A DNA stretch of 64,000 nucleotides, from the NCBI GenBank assembly GCA_016286385.1, contig JAEESO010000008.1, positions 17,912 to 81,911 on the forward strand, in the 5' to 3' direction. How positions within the stretch are numbered: the stretch's first letter is position 1; every line of letters starts with the position of its first letter. Origin of the DNA: Bacteroidales bacterium. Lineage in GTDB: Bacteria > Bacteroidota > Bacteroidia > Bacteroidales > UBA932. The notes under the pieces were generated by a model that saw only the letters and a program-made list of their open reading frames with translations, made no database searches and was not told the DNA's origin. A program made the translations under genes and the position numbers. Shown piece after piece: positions 1 through 8,254 of the stretch.

Positions 1-822
1 ATACGCAAGGTCTCCGCTGTCAAGGCGGATGCCGTAGCCGGGGGCGTAACTATCATCAATGCCGTTTTCCTTGAAGGAACGGATGGCGTTCTTGACGCCG
101 CAGCGGAGGGTGTCATAAGTATCTATGAGGAGGATCAGGTTCTCTCCTTTATGAGTGCGGATGTAGTCGCAGAAGGCCTTGTGCTCCCCTTCCACGGTGC
201 TGCCGTAGGAAGTGATGAAGCTGTGGGCCATTGTGCCGGTAGAAGGCACGCCGTTGAAGGCGCCGGTAAGGATGTTGGAGGAGCTGGCGCAGCCGGCAAT
301 CTGGGCGGCCTTGCCGCCATAAACGGCTGCCCAGGGGCCGTGGGCGCGGCGTGAGCCGAACTCACTGACGGGTTTATCCGTGGAGCGGCAAACACGTGAA
401 GCCTTTGTGGCAACGGCCATCTGGTGATTGAGGATGCACAGCATGGGGGTTTCCAGCACCTGAGCCTCTATCATGGGGCCAACAACTGTGACGATGGGCT
501 GGTTGGGGAAAGCAATCTCCCCTTCCCTCATGGTGTACACGTCTCCGGTGAACTTCATGGTGCTGAGATACTTACGGAACTCCCTGTACTCTTCCCCCGG
601 AAGGAACTTCTCATAGAACTCCTCCGGTTCAGTGCCAAGATGGAGGACCATCTCTATCACTTCCTCCGTGCCGCTCACTACGGCCCAGTTGTTATTTTCC
701 GGGGCCTTGCGGTAGAAGAGGTTAAAAACGGCTATCTGGTTCTGCTTTCCGCATTCCAGATAGGACTTTCCCATAGTGTACTGGTACTTGTCAGAGACGT
801 AGGCGTTGTTGATGATATCCAT
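1..822 (-). CDS. pncB: Nicotinate phosphoribosyltransferase, 5' part (runs off window)
   Basis: Makes nicotinate mononucleotide from nicotinate, PRPP and ATP in NAD salvage. The first 274 codons are visible and the 3' end lies beyond base 1. The reverse-strand reading is open throughout and starts MDIINNAYVSDKYQYTM. Family motifs follow in order: EFGSRRAHG near residue 145, the small loop STGTMAHS near 195, DTYDT near 225 and IRLDSGDLA at the window edge. These are the landmarks of type II nicotinate phosphoribosyltransferases. It begins 10 bp after the prfB stop, and pncA lies two genes upstream, so nicotinamide deamination and nicotinate activation are in one operon. The start is the only ATG close to the conserved N-terminus. 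Confidence 0.93.
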   Translation of the reverse strand, partial: MDIINNAYVSDKYQYTMGKSYLECGKQNQIAVFNLFYRKAPENNNWAVVSGTEEVIEMVLHLGTEPEEFYEKFLPGEEYREFRKYLSTMKFTGDVYTMREGEIAFPNQPIVTVVGPMIEAQVLETPMLCILNHQMAVATKASRVCRSTDKPVSEFGSRRAHGPWAAVYGGKAAQIAGCASSSNILTGAFNGVPSTGTMAHSFITSYGSTVEGEHKAFCDYIRTHKGENLILLIDTYDTLRCGVKNAIRSFKENGIDDSYAPGYGIRLDSGDLAY

Positions 823-832
823 ATCAAAGGTT

Positions 833-1975
833 TTAGTCAATGTCATCCGGGTTAGTCACGGCCGATCCCTTGCCCATAAGGAAGGTCTTCATAAACTCAT
901 TGAGGTCTCCGTCCAGGACGCCCTGGGTATCGGCGGTACTTACTCCGGTGCGGAGGTCCTTCACAAGTTTATAGGGGTGCAGGACATAGTTCCTTATCTG
1001 TGAGCCCCATTCAATGCGCTTTTTCTGGCCTTCAAGTTCCGCCTGTTTTTCCTGACGCTTCTTGAGCTCTATGTCATAGAGGCGGGATTTGAGGATAAGG
1101 AGGGCCCTCTGGCGGTTGTCCTGCTGGGAACGGGTTTCCGTATTTTCAACCATAATGCCTGAAGGGATGTGCCTTACGCGCACGCCGGTTTCCACCTTGT
1201 TCACGTTCTGGCCGCCGTGGCCGCCGCTGCGGAAAGTGTCCCACTCAAGGTCTGAGGGGTTAATCTCTATATTGATGCTGTCGTCTACAAGCGGATACAC
1301 AAAAACGCTTGAGAAAGTGGTCTGGCGCTTTCCCTGGGCATTGAAAGGAGAGATTCTAACCAGACGGTGAACGCCGTTTTCGGCCTTCAGATAGCCGTAG
1401 GCGTAATCCCCTTCCACTTCTATGGTGCAGCTCTTGATGCCGGCTTCCTCACCTTCAAGAAGTGACGTGACGGTCATCTTGTAGCCGTTGCGCTCTCCCC
1501 AGCGGAGGTACATTCTCATGAGCATTGCGCTCCAGTCGTTGGCCTCGGTGCCGCCGGCGCCTGAATTGATGGTAAGGACGGCTCCAAGGTTATCCCCCTC
1601 ATTTCCCAGCATATTCCTTAGCTCCAGGGCCTCAACTTTGTCTGAGGCGTCCTTGAAGGCCGATTCCAGCTCCTTGGTTTCGGGCGTCTCAATGGCTTCT
1701 TCATCGGCCCCGGAAATGCTGTCCTTGGCAAAGTCATAGAGGACATCCAGGTCCTCAGATGCGCTGAAAGCCTTTTCATAGTCCGTGACCCAGGACTTGA
1801 GACCGGAGAGTTTTTTCATAAACGCCTCCGCAGCCTTTGGATCATTCCAGAAGTCCGGCGCAAGGCTCTCCTGCGTCTTCTTCTCAACGTCACGGCGCTT
1901 TCCGGCAATGTCCAGACAGCCTTCCAGCGTTTTCACCCGCTCCTGCAGGTCCCTTATCTGTTCCTGTGTAATCAT
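833..1975 (-). CDS. prfB: Peptide chain release factor 2
   Basis: Terminates translation at UGA and UAA. It is 380 residues, a normal RF2 length. It carries the SPF tripeptide (ISPFNAQGKR) that reads the stop codon and the GGQ peptidyl-hydrolysis loop (SGGHGGQNVNK, about residue 255). At the site where many bacteria have an in-frame UGA needing +1 frameshifting (after about residue 20), this gene reads GGC TGT CTG GAC, so it is continuous and not autoregulated by that frameshift. Its ATG overlaps the pncA stop by 4 bp (ATGA), and pncB follows 10 bp downstream. The sandwich between NAD salvage genes probably means only shared transcription. Confidence 0.96.
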   Translation of the reverse strand: MITQEQIRDLQERVKTLEGCLDIAGKRRDVEKKTQESLAPDFWNDPKAAEAFMKKLSGLKSWVTDYEKAFSASEDLDVLYDFAKDSISGADEEAIETPETKELESAFKDASDKVEALELRNMLGNEGDNLGAVLTINSGAGGTEANDWSAMLMRMYLRWGERNGYKMTVTSLLEGEEAGIKSCTIEVEGDYAYGYLKAENGVHRLVRISPFNAQGKRQTTFSSVFVYPLVDDSINIEINPSDLEWDTFRSGGHGGQNVNKVETGVRVRHIPSGIMVENTETRSQQDNRQRALLILKSRLYDIELKKRQEKQAELEGQKKRIEWGSQIRNYVLHPYKLVKDLRTGVSTADTQGVLDGDLNEFMKTFLMGKGSAVTNPDDID

Positions 1976-2526
1976 ATGAGGCGGATACCTTCTTTTTCCA
2001 TAGCGTCAAGGGCTTCCAGGTGACCTTTATGGTCTACATAGGAAATGCAGTCCTTGAGGACGCTTACCTTGAAGCCGTCCTTCAGAAGATCCTCTGCGGT
2101 ATTCCTTACACAGAACTCCGTGGCAATACCGCATACCAGCACCTTGTCCGTTTCCATCAGGCGGAGCACTTCCCCCATCTGCTGGCCGGCCTCATTGAGA
2201 CCCGCAAAGCCGCTGTACTGCTCAAGATCCCTGTTCTCTCCTTTGTAGAATACAAGGCCTTCGTCATCGGCATAGGGGGCAAGGTCCTTGTGAATCTCTG
2301 CTCCACGGGTACCCTGTACGCAGTGAGGCGGCCAGGGACCGCCCTGAGCCGCAAATGAGCAGTGATCCTCCGGGTGATGGTCTCTCACGAAGATGCGGGG
2401 CACCTCAGGATGTGCCTTGATGAATTCAAGAGTGTGGGCAACTGCTGCATCGGCCTCCTGGCAGGCCATAGAGCCGTCAATGAAGTCGTAGAGCATATCT
2501 ACAATGACAAGGGCTGTGTCTTTCAT
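1972..2526 (-). CDS. pncA: Nicotinamidase, isochorismatase family
   Basis: Hydrolyses nicotinamide to nicotinate, which the pncB product then activates. At 184 residues it fits the family. The N-terminal VIVDMLYDF motif supplies the catalytic Asp, FVRDHHPEDHCSF carries metal-binding His/Asp residues, and GIATEFCVRNTAEDL holds the nucleophilic Cys. An upstream in-frame ATG at 2553 exists. The ATG at 2526 is preferred because it matches the family N-terminus and because a TAAATTTG -7 element at 2551-2558 would start transcription downstream of the first ATG. It is the first gene of pncA-prfB-pncB. Confidence 0.93.
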   Translation of the reverse strand: MKDTALVIVDMLYDFIDGSMACQEADAAVAHTLEFIKAHPEVPRIFVRDHHPEDHCSFAAQGGPWPPHCVQGTRGAEIHKDLAPYADDEGLVFYKGENRDLEQYSGFAGLNEAGQQMGEVLRLMETDKVLVCGIATEFCVRNTAEDLLKDGFKVSVLKDCISYVDHKGHLEALDAMEKEGIRLI

Positions 2527-2550
2527 CTCAGTATTATGATTCCAATCATA

Positions 2551-2558
2551 CAAATTTA
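2551..2558 (-). promoter_or_regulatory. -7 promoter element of the pncA operon
   Basis: The reverse strand reads TAAATTTG, matching the Bacteroidota -7 consensus TAnnTTTG, about 25 bp upstream of the chosen pncA start. No convincing TTTG -33 element is seen at the usual spacing. Confidence 0.5.
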
Positions 2559-2578
2559 CAATACTTTTGGCTCAAGTA

Positions 2579-2612
2579 CAAAAAAAAGAGTGACCTGAGG
2601 CGGTCACTCTTA
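2579..2612 (-). terminator. Intrinsic terminator after the DUF6515-like gene
   Basis: A perfect 9-bp stem (AGAGTGACC at 2587-2595 with GGTCACTCT at 2602-2610, 6-nt loop) is followed in the leftward direction by a run of at least seven T. It separates the serine-rich gene from the pncA operon. Confidence 0.85.
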
Positions 2613-2630
2613 AGAATGTCTGGAAAAACT

Positions 2631-4073
2631 CTAGCGGTAGATGTCGTACTGGTTGTAGAGGGAACCGTACATCTGGCCAAGGACTTCAAGGTAAGGCATA
2701 CCGTCAAAGAGTGTGGTGCGATACACGGTGTTGTCTACCATATAGTACTCTACGCCACCCATTACTATGATCTCATAGTCGTCAGGCAGGGAGGTTACCA
2801 GAGCGCCTGCAGGAGGTACGATGGTGGTGTAGGCTCCGGATGCGCTGATGGTGTAGAAGACGCCGTCCTGATAGAAGTACTGGCTGTTGGCATAAGCGTA
2901 GCTCTGTACCAGTCCCAGACGGTTTGCAAGCTCATAAGCGGTAAGTGCTCTGTTGCTGTTAAGGGCATAGGAAGCATTGTTTGCTATGATGCGGGCGTTC
3001 TGCTGGGCTATTATCAGATTCTGGCGGGCAATTACGTTGTAGTAGTCAAAGGTGCGGGTGAAGGTGCGATATACGTCGCAGTAGTACGCGAACCTGAGGC
3101 TGTGAAGGATTGCCCTGTTGATTGCTACCTCAAGGGGAGTTCCGAAAGGAGGACGGCAAACCACGTAGTAACCGCCGTAGGGCCGATAATAAACTCCATT
3201 ATAGAAGTAGTAATCGATTCCCCAATGACTGATGTGGCGCCAGTGAGGCGGACGGTTGTGGATGCGATATCCGTAGTAGTGAGGATGGTCTCCCCAGAAG
3301 TTACCGGGACGGTCCCAGGCCATCATGTCACGCTGACGGGGTGCTACCCTGTACATGTTGTGGGAGTTATCCACACGCATGTCGTCGTTGTAACGATAGT
3401 TGAAGCCGGAATCCCTGTAAACTTTGTCAGTGGAACGGTTCTCTGCCACGGAGCTGTCTCCGGAAAGGCCTGAACGGGTCACATTGCTGGTGGCGCGTAC
3501 GGCGGTGGAACTGCTGGTGGTAGAGCTGCTGCGGGTTGCCTGACCAGTGCTGGCGCTTCTTACAGAGCCGTCTGCTGAGGAACTGCTGCTCCTTACAGCC
3601 GTTCCGGAAGCACTGCTGCTGGAAGAGCGTGTGGCCTGCTGGCTGCTGCTTGAGGAGCGGGTGCTGCTTGTGGTAGCGGCGCTGCTGCTTGAGGAGCGGG
3701 TGCTGCTTGTGGATGCTGCACTGCCCGAACTGGAACGGGTGGCCTGCTGGCTGCTGCCGCTGGAAGAGCGGGTAACCTGCTGGCTGGAGCTTCCCGAAGC
3801 GCTTCTAGTGGAAGAAGCGGAAGAGCCGGAAGTGGAACGGCTAACCTGCTGGCTGGCGGAGGAACTTGAACGGGACACGGTGGCAGCAGAACTGGAGCGG
3901 GTAGCTGAAGAAGAGCTTGACCGTGAAACGGAGGAACCTGAGCTTGAGCGGGTTGCCTGGGTGGAAGATGATCTTGTGCCGCTGGAAGAGCGGGTCTGGG
4001 CCATCATATCAGGTGCCGAAACGAGGGACAGAGCCATTAGCACCGTTGCGGCCATTGTCATTAAACGTCTCAT
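2631..4073 (-). CDS. Secreted Ser-rich repeat protein with DUF6515-like C-terminal region
   Basis: Function unknown. A signal peptide (MRRLMTMAATVLMALSLVSA, cleavage probably after MMAQ) is followed by a low-complexity stretch, residues about 28-190, of tandem RSSS(G/S) units with interspersed ATRSSS and QQVTRSSS. The C-terminal 270 residues are rich in Tyr, Trp and His (WGDHPHYYGYRIHNRPPHW). They contain the short repeated YY-x-NGVYYRPYGGYY, PPAGALVTSLPDDYEIIVMGG and VEYYMVDNTVYR motifs typical of Bacteroidota DUF6515-type proteins. The repeat zone is probably an extended, flexible or glycosylated linker; that is inference. The gene ends in a strong terminator. Confidence 0.8.
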   Translation of the reverse strand: MRRLMTMAATVLMALSLVSAPDMMAQTRSSSGTRSSSTQATRSSSGSSVSRSSSSSATRSSSAATVSRSSSSASQQVSRSTSGSSASSTRSASGSSSQQVTRSSSGSSQQATRSSSGSAASTSSTRSSSSSAATTSSTRSSSSSQQATRSSSSSASGTAVRSSSSSADGSVRSASTGQATRSSSTTSSSTAVRATSNVTRSGLSGDSSVAENRSTDKVYRDSGFNYRYNDDMRVDNSHNMYRVAPRQRDMMAWDRPGNFWGDHPHYYGYRIHNRPPHWRHISHWGIDYYFYNGVYYRPYGGYYVVCRPPFGTPLEVAINRAILHSLRFAYYCDVYRTFTRTFDYYNVIARQNLIIAQQNARIIANNASYALNSNRALTAYELANRLGLVQSYAYANSQYFYQDGVFYTISASGAYTTIVPPAGALVTSLPDDYEIIVMGGVEYYMVDNTVYRTTLFDGMPYLEVLGQMYGSLYNQYDIYR

Positions 4074-4092
4074 AGCATCAAAATTTTAAAAG

Positions 4093-5331
4093 TTAAAAGT
4101 ATAAGTAATATTTTGCGGAAAGTGCTTTGAAGTCCTTGACGTCCCGGGTCCAAAAATCTAGGATATCGCTGACCTGGAAGCGCTCTCCAAAACCTGTTCT
4201 TACATAATCCGTACCAGAAATGATATCCAGCATCCTGGTGCTCTTCAGGGGCAGGGGGTTCTTGTCCGGGTAAAGTTCATTAACCGCCTGCATCACATAG
4301 AATTGGATGAGGGTTACGGGCGCAAGTTCCCAGTCTGTGAAAAAAAACTGGACGCCATGGACAAGTTTTCCCTGCTTGGAACCCGCGAGGGGTTTGTAAT
4401 GCATTGTGCGGAATGCCGTGCCGGGTATGCGGTAACTGTCCAGACGGGCCTTCAGGGCATCTGCGTCAATCCATTCTGCCGCAAATACCTCAAAGGGGAT
4501 GGTGTAACCCACACCTATCTGGAGATGACCAAACTCTCCGGCTATGCCTGAGGCGGGATAGCATAGGGCGCTTCTTGGAGAAGGGATATTGGGAGAAGGC
4601 AGAACCCACGGAAGGCCTGTGTCTTCATAGCGCATCCAGCGGTGCCAGCCGCGCATAGGTACTACCTTAAGTTTGCATTTTACGGGATCAAGGTTGCCTT
4701 TCTGGCCGCGGTTCATCCCTTCCTCATTGATCATAAGGGCAACCTCACCGGGGGTAAGGCCGTATACAAAGGGTATGGGGTACTGGCTCACAAAGGAGAA
4801 GAATCCCTCCCTCACGTATGTCCCTTCAACTTTTTTGCCTCCAAGGGGGTTGGGGCGGTCCAGCACCACAACCTCAATGCCGGCCTTTGCGCAGGCGCGC
4901 ATCACAAGGCCAAGGGTGGAGATGAAGGTATAGCAGCGGGTGCCAACATCCTGGATGTCGTAGACCATGACGTCTATCCCCTTGAGCATTTCCGGGGTGG
5001 GCTCACGCGTGGGGCCGTAGAGGGAATGTACCGGAAGGCCGGTTTTGGGATCCTTACCACCTTCAACGTGGTCTCCGGCGTAGGCGTCTCCCCTCACCCC
5101 GTGCTCCGGGCCGTAAAGAGCCACAAGGTTCACCTCAGGGGCATCAAAAAGGATGTCTATGGTGGAACGGAGGTCACGGGAAACGCCGCTGGGGTTGGTC
5201 ACAAGGCCCACGCGCTTTCCCTGAAGCACGCGGAAGCCGTCCTGCTCCAGGACCTCCACACCGGGGACAACCTGGGCGCTGAGAGAAAGGCATGCAAGTG
5301 CAAGGATTATGGCCGATATTATTTTTTTCAT
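4093..5331 (-). CDS. Exo-beta-N-acetylmuramidase NamZ-like (DUF1343, GH171 family)
   Basis: Proteins of this family remove terminal MurNAc from peptidoglycan fragments. The 412-residue protein has a signal peptide (MKKIISAIILALACLSLSAQ) and so acts in the envelope. Family-typical stretches are RVGLVTNPSGV, LYGPEHGVRGDAYAG, TGLPVHSLYG, VYDIQDVGTRCYTF, LDRPNPLGG and YGLTPGEVA. Its ATG overlaps the murI stop by 4 bp, pairing wall-fragment degradation with D-glutamate synthesis. The family call is firm; the substrate is inferred from the family. Confidence 0.88.
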   Translation of the reverse strand: MKKIISAIILALACLSLSAQVVPGVEVLEQDGFRVLQGKRVGLVTNPSGVSRDLRSTIDILFDAPEVNLVALYGPEHGVRGDAYAGDHVEGGKDPKTGLPVHSLYGPTREPTPEMLKGIDVMVYDIQDVGTRCYTFISTLGLVMRACAKAGIEVVVLDRPNPLGGKKVEGTYVREGFFSFVSQYPIPFVYGLTPGEVALMINEEGMNRGQKGNLDPVKCKLKVVPMRGWHRWMRYEDTGLPWVLPSPNIPSPRSALCYPASGIAGEFGHLQIGVGYTIPFEVFAAEWIDADALKARLDSYRIPGTAFRTMHYKPLAGSKQGKLVHGVQFFFTDWELAPVTLIQFYVMQAVNELYPDKNPLPLKSTRMLDIISGTDYVRTGFGERFQVSDILDFWTRDVKDFKALSAKYYLYF

Positions 5332-6077
5332 ATCTGTTCAAAAATACGGTTAAGGGGCTCGGTGCTTCCGGACGCCTCCAGGATGATGGAAAACGGGCCG
5401 ATGCCTGTTGCCACCCCGCAGTCCTGCAAAATCCGCAGCGTTTGGCGTGCAACTGCGGGAGCGGGGTCTATTACCTGGACTCCGGGGCCGGAGAGACGCT
5501 CTATTACGGGCTTCAGGAAAGGATAATGGGTGCAGCCAAGGACGATGCGGTCTGCGCCGGCGTCAAGGAGAGGCTTCAGGGATGCCTTTACGGTTTCTTC
5601 AGCTTCCGGGCCATCCAGGATGCCACGCTCCACAAGCTCCACAAAGCCCTGTCCTACGTGCTCCACTATCTTTACGTCACTCTCATAAAGGCCCCTTGTA
5701 TTAAGGTATTTTGAGCCCTTGAGGGTGCCGGCCGTGGCAAGTACGCCTATCACGCCAGTTTCAGTGCCAAGGGCGGCAGGTTTCACGGCGGGTTCCATCC
5801 CCACGAAAGGGACATCAGGATATTCTTTGCGGAGGGTAGCTATGGCGGCGGCTGTTGCGGTGTTGCAGGCAACAACAATAATATCGGCCTTCCAGTCCAG
5901 GAAACGCTCCGTGATGAAACGGGCCCTGCGCTGGATGTAGAGCGGGGATTTCTCTCCGTATGGGCAATGGGAATTATCGGCATAATACCGGTACTGCTCC
6001 ATGGGGAGCAATTTCACAAGCTCCCTGTAGACTGAGAGCCCGCCGCTACCGGAATCAAAAATGCCTATCCTTGCCAT
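5328..6077 (-). CDS. murI: Glutamate racemase
   Basis: Interconverts L- and D-glutamate for peptidoglycan. The 249 residues start with MARIGIFDSGSGGLSV. The two catalytic cysteines are in VACNTAT (about residue 72) and GCTHYPF (about residue 183), and GMEPAVKPA is present. It is the first gene of the murI-namZ unit. A TATATTTG -7 element lies 8-15 bp upstream, so the transcript has almost no leader. Confidence 0.96.
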   Translation of the reverse strand: MARIGIFDSGSGGLSVYRELVKLLPMEQYRYYADNSHCPYGEKSPLYIQRRARFITERFLDWKADIIVVACNTATAAAIATLRKEYPDVPFVGMEPAVKPAALGTETGVIGVLATAGTLKGSKYLNTRGLYESDVKIVEHVGQGFVELVERGILDGPEAEETVKASLKPLLDAGADRIVLGCTHYPFLKPVIERLSGPGVQVIDPAPAVARQTLRILQDCGVATGIGPFSIILEASGSTEPLNRIFEQI

Positions 6078-6084
6078 ATCCTTA

Positions 6085-6092
6085 CAAATATA
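6085..6092 (-). promoter_or_regulatory. -7 element of the murI operon
   Basis: The reverse strand reads TATATTTG (TAnnTTTG consensus) directly upstream of murI. It faces a divergent copy of the same element at 6106-6113. Confidence 0.5.
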
Positions 6093-6105
6093 CGCATATT
6101 TTTGC

Positions 6106-6113
6106 TATATTTG
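6106..6113 (+). promoter_or_regulatory. -7 element of the DUF4922/SpoIID gene
   Basis: The forward strand reads TATATTTG, 8 bp before the ATG at 6122. The transcript would be nearly leaderless. It supports choosing 6122 over an upstream in-frame start at 5960 that lies inside murI. Confidence 0.5.
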
Positions 6114-6121
6114 TTACCCGT

Positions 6122-7669
6122 ATGGCTACAGATATTGATAAATTTGTGCATGACCAGCTCTCCGTGTGGCCCGCGGTGGCGGCAAAATACCGCGCACTCA
6201 AGAGCACACGCACCAGGACGCTCCCCTACGGCGGCATTCTGGTAACGCTGCAGTCCAACCCCGGGCGTCTCCCAATCTTCGACCACGGCTGTCCCCTGTG
6301 CGAAGAGAACTATATGGAGCATCAGCACACGCTCCCCTTTGAGGGCCGCAAGGGCCGCAAATACAACATCCTCGTAAACCGCGCCCCCATCTTCCCCAAT
6401 CATCTGGTAATTACACGTGACGTCCACGTGCCCCAGACAATCTGGCACCGTTTCCCGGATATGCTGGACCTGGCCGCTTCGCTGGACGGATATCTGGTGT
6501 TTTACAACAGCCCCAAAAGCGGCACCACCGTTCCCGGCCACGCCCATTTCCAGGCTTGTCCCAAAGGCTATATGCCGCTGGAAAGGGCCGCAGAACGGCT
6601 TCTGAGGGATGTATCGGCCGGAAGATCCACGGAAGAAATGGAATTTGTAGCATCCGTCCGTGACGCGCAGCTATACCATTATAAGAAATTCCACCGCGGC
6701 ATCTTCATGCTCAGGGCCCTTACGCCAAAATCCATGGCAAAGATGTTCTACAGGCTCCTTGACTGCCTGAACCTTCTCACGGAAGACACTGAGCCCCGCT
6801 TCAATGCCCTGGCATATTGCAGCGAGGGTGAATATCGCACCGTAGTGACCATCAGAAGTGCCAATTCCAAGCCGGGCTGCTATTATGCCAAGGGAGAAAA
6901 GCACTTCTCCATCTCTCCCGGAGCCGCAGAGATGGCCGGCTTTGTGGTTGTCCCGGAACCGGAAGATTTTGACCGACTCAATGCCGATGTCCTTAAGGAA
7001 ATATACAATGACGTCACCATCAGCGAGGAAGACGAAAAACGCCTCCTGTGGCGTCTGGTGCGCACTCAGCCAAGGATAGAAGTGGGCATAGTCCATCAGA
7101 AGGAGATCCGGTTTGAAATAATATCCGACGGTGCCGGTCCCCAGACAGTAAGCTACCGTGAAGGCAAAATAGACTATAACGGGATGCTCTACGACGAACT
7201 TGTCTTTGAGGCCGTCACAATATCTACTCTTTTTGCGGAGCCTTCGTTTATCATCTACCGTGAAGACGGGGAGGAGCGCTTTGCCGGCACGCTCAAATTC
7301 ATTGTAGACGCCGGAAAGGTGTGTGCGGTAAACATCATCGGCGCTGAGGATTATCTCATGAGCGTGGTCTCAACTTCAGGAGCCTATGACCTTAAGTCCC
7401 AGGCAATAGGCACAAGGCAGTGGCTCATGGCCCAGGTAGGGCTGAGGCATGCCCACAAGGCCGCCATTGGCGGTCCGGGTCTTGAAAATACGCCATCGCT
7501 TGTAACCTGGCTGGAACATCGGCCTGAAGAAAAAAAGGCGGAGGATACCCCCGCACATCTGCGCTTTGACGTATGCGCATCGGAGCACTGCCGTCCCTAT
7601 TATGGCATCACGGATAAGGCCGATGCTGCCGTCCGCTCCGCAATTGACGAAACCTGGGGGCAGCTATAG
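6122..7669 (+). CDS. DUF4922 (HIT-like) protein with a degenerate, truncated SpoIID domain
   Basis: A 515-residue cytoplasmic-looking protein. The N-terminal half has the HIT-type signature GHAHFQACP (about residue 140), as in nucleotidyl transferases and hydrolases of the GalT/HIT fold. From about residue 325 it resembles the SpoIID/LytB domain (IEVGIVHQKEIRF, AEDYLMSVV, KSQAIGTRQWLMAQ, RFDVCASEHCRPYYGIT). The segment after EDYLxxVV, which normally contains SEM with the catalytic Glu, is shortened to STSGAYDL. The ORF stops at ETWGQL, in mid-domain, and overlaps the convergent Nudix gene by 6 bp. The SpoIID half is therefore probably non-catalytic or decaying. The physiological role is unknown. 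Confidence 0.75.
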   Translation: MATDIDKFVHDQLSVWPAVAAKYRALKSTRTRTLPYGGILVTLQSNPGRLPIFDHGCPLCEENYMEHQHTLPFEGRKGRKYNILVNRAPIFPNHLVITRDVHVPQTIWHRFPDMLDLAASLDGYLVFYNSPKSGTTVPGHAHFQACPKGYMPLERAAERLLRDVSAGRSTEEMEFVASVRDAQLYHYKKFHRGIFMLRALTPKSMAKMFYRLLDCLNLLTEDTEPRFNALAYCSEGEYRTVVTIRSANSKPGCYYAKGEKHFSISPGAAEMAGFVVVPEPEDFDRLNADVLKEIYNDVTISEEDEKRLLWRLVRTQPRIEVGIVHQKEIRFEIISDGAGPQTVSYREGKIDYNGMLYDELVFEAVTISTLFAEPSFIIYREDGEERFAGTLKFIVDAGKVCAVNIIGAEDYLMSVVSTSGAYDLKSQAIGTRQWLMAQVGLRHAHKAAIGGPGLENTPSLVTWLEHRPEEKKAEDTPAHLRFDVCASEHCRPYYGITDKADAAVRSAIDETWGQL

Positions 7670-8254
7670 CATTGCCAGCAGTTTCTCCCCGTATTTGGTG
7701 AATTCGTGCTCAAAGTTTGGCGTCAGCCTGTCTTTGCCCACGTTTTCCGCTATCTCGCGTACGGAGTACCACCTTCCTTTTGAAACCTCCATGCCGTTGG
7801 GACTCAGGTCAGGATGCCCCACATGGGCATACACAAATACCAGTTCCTTCTCCGATTCGCTTTCCCACACGTATGTACCAAGCTGGACGGGGTTGAAGGC
7901 AGTGAGGCCAAGCTCTTCATCGGCCTCCCTGAAAAGGGCTTCCTGGGCCGTTTCTCCATAACTGACGTGCCCGCCAACCGCAGTGTCCCAGTAACCGGGA
8001 TAGAGGTCCTTCACTATTGAACGCTTCTGGAGGTAGATGTTGCCGTCACGGTCTATGAGGTGAAGGTGCACCACGGGATGGAGGGGCTTTGCACCGCTGT
8101 GGCACCAGTCCCTGGGGGCCTTACCGTACACAAGGCCGCTTGGTTCCACGATGGGAAGCATCTCCCCTTTTGGCTGGGGAAAAGGACCGGGATGGTCCAC
8201 AGATGGGCGCGGATACAGGATAACCGGACCGCCCGGGTACACAAGGTCCGTCAT
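7664..8254 (-). CDS. Nudix hydrolase
   Basis: Hydrolyses a nucleoside-diphosphate-linked or related substrate that cannot be named. In the 196-residue protein the Nudix box GX5EX7REUXEEXGU is complete at about residues 94-116 (Gly at the start, then READEELGL). The context KRSIVKDLYPGYWDTAVGG resembles IPP-isomerase-like and YfcD-like Nudix proteins. Its start overlaps the stop of the upstream transporter gene by 4 bp. Confidence 0.88.
   Translation of the reverse strand: MTDLVYPGGPVILYPRPSVDHPGPFPQPKGEMLPIVEPSGLVYGKAPRDWCHSGAKPLHPVVHLHLIDRDGNIYLQKRSIVKDLYPGYWDTAVGGHVSYGETAQEALFREADEELGLTAFNPVQLGTYVWESESEKELVFVYAHVGHPDLSPNGMEVSKGRWYSVREIAENVGKDRLTPNFEHEFTKYGEKLLAML

Noticed and set aside
3547..4089. 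Leu/Glu-rich ORF opposite the serine-rich gene
   Set aside because: Its LLEERV repeats are the reverse reading of the RSSS codon repeats. There is no start context or homology.
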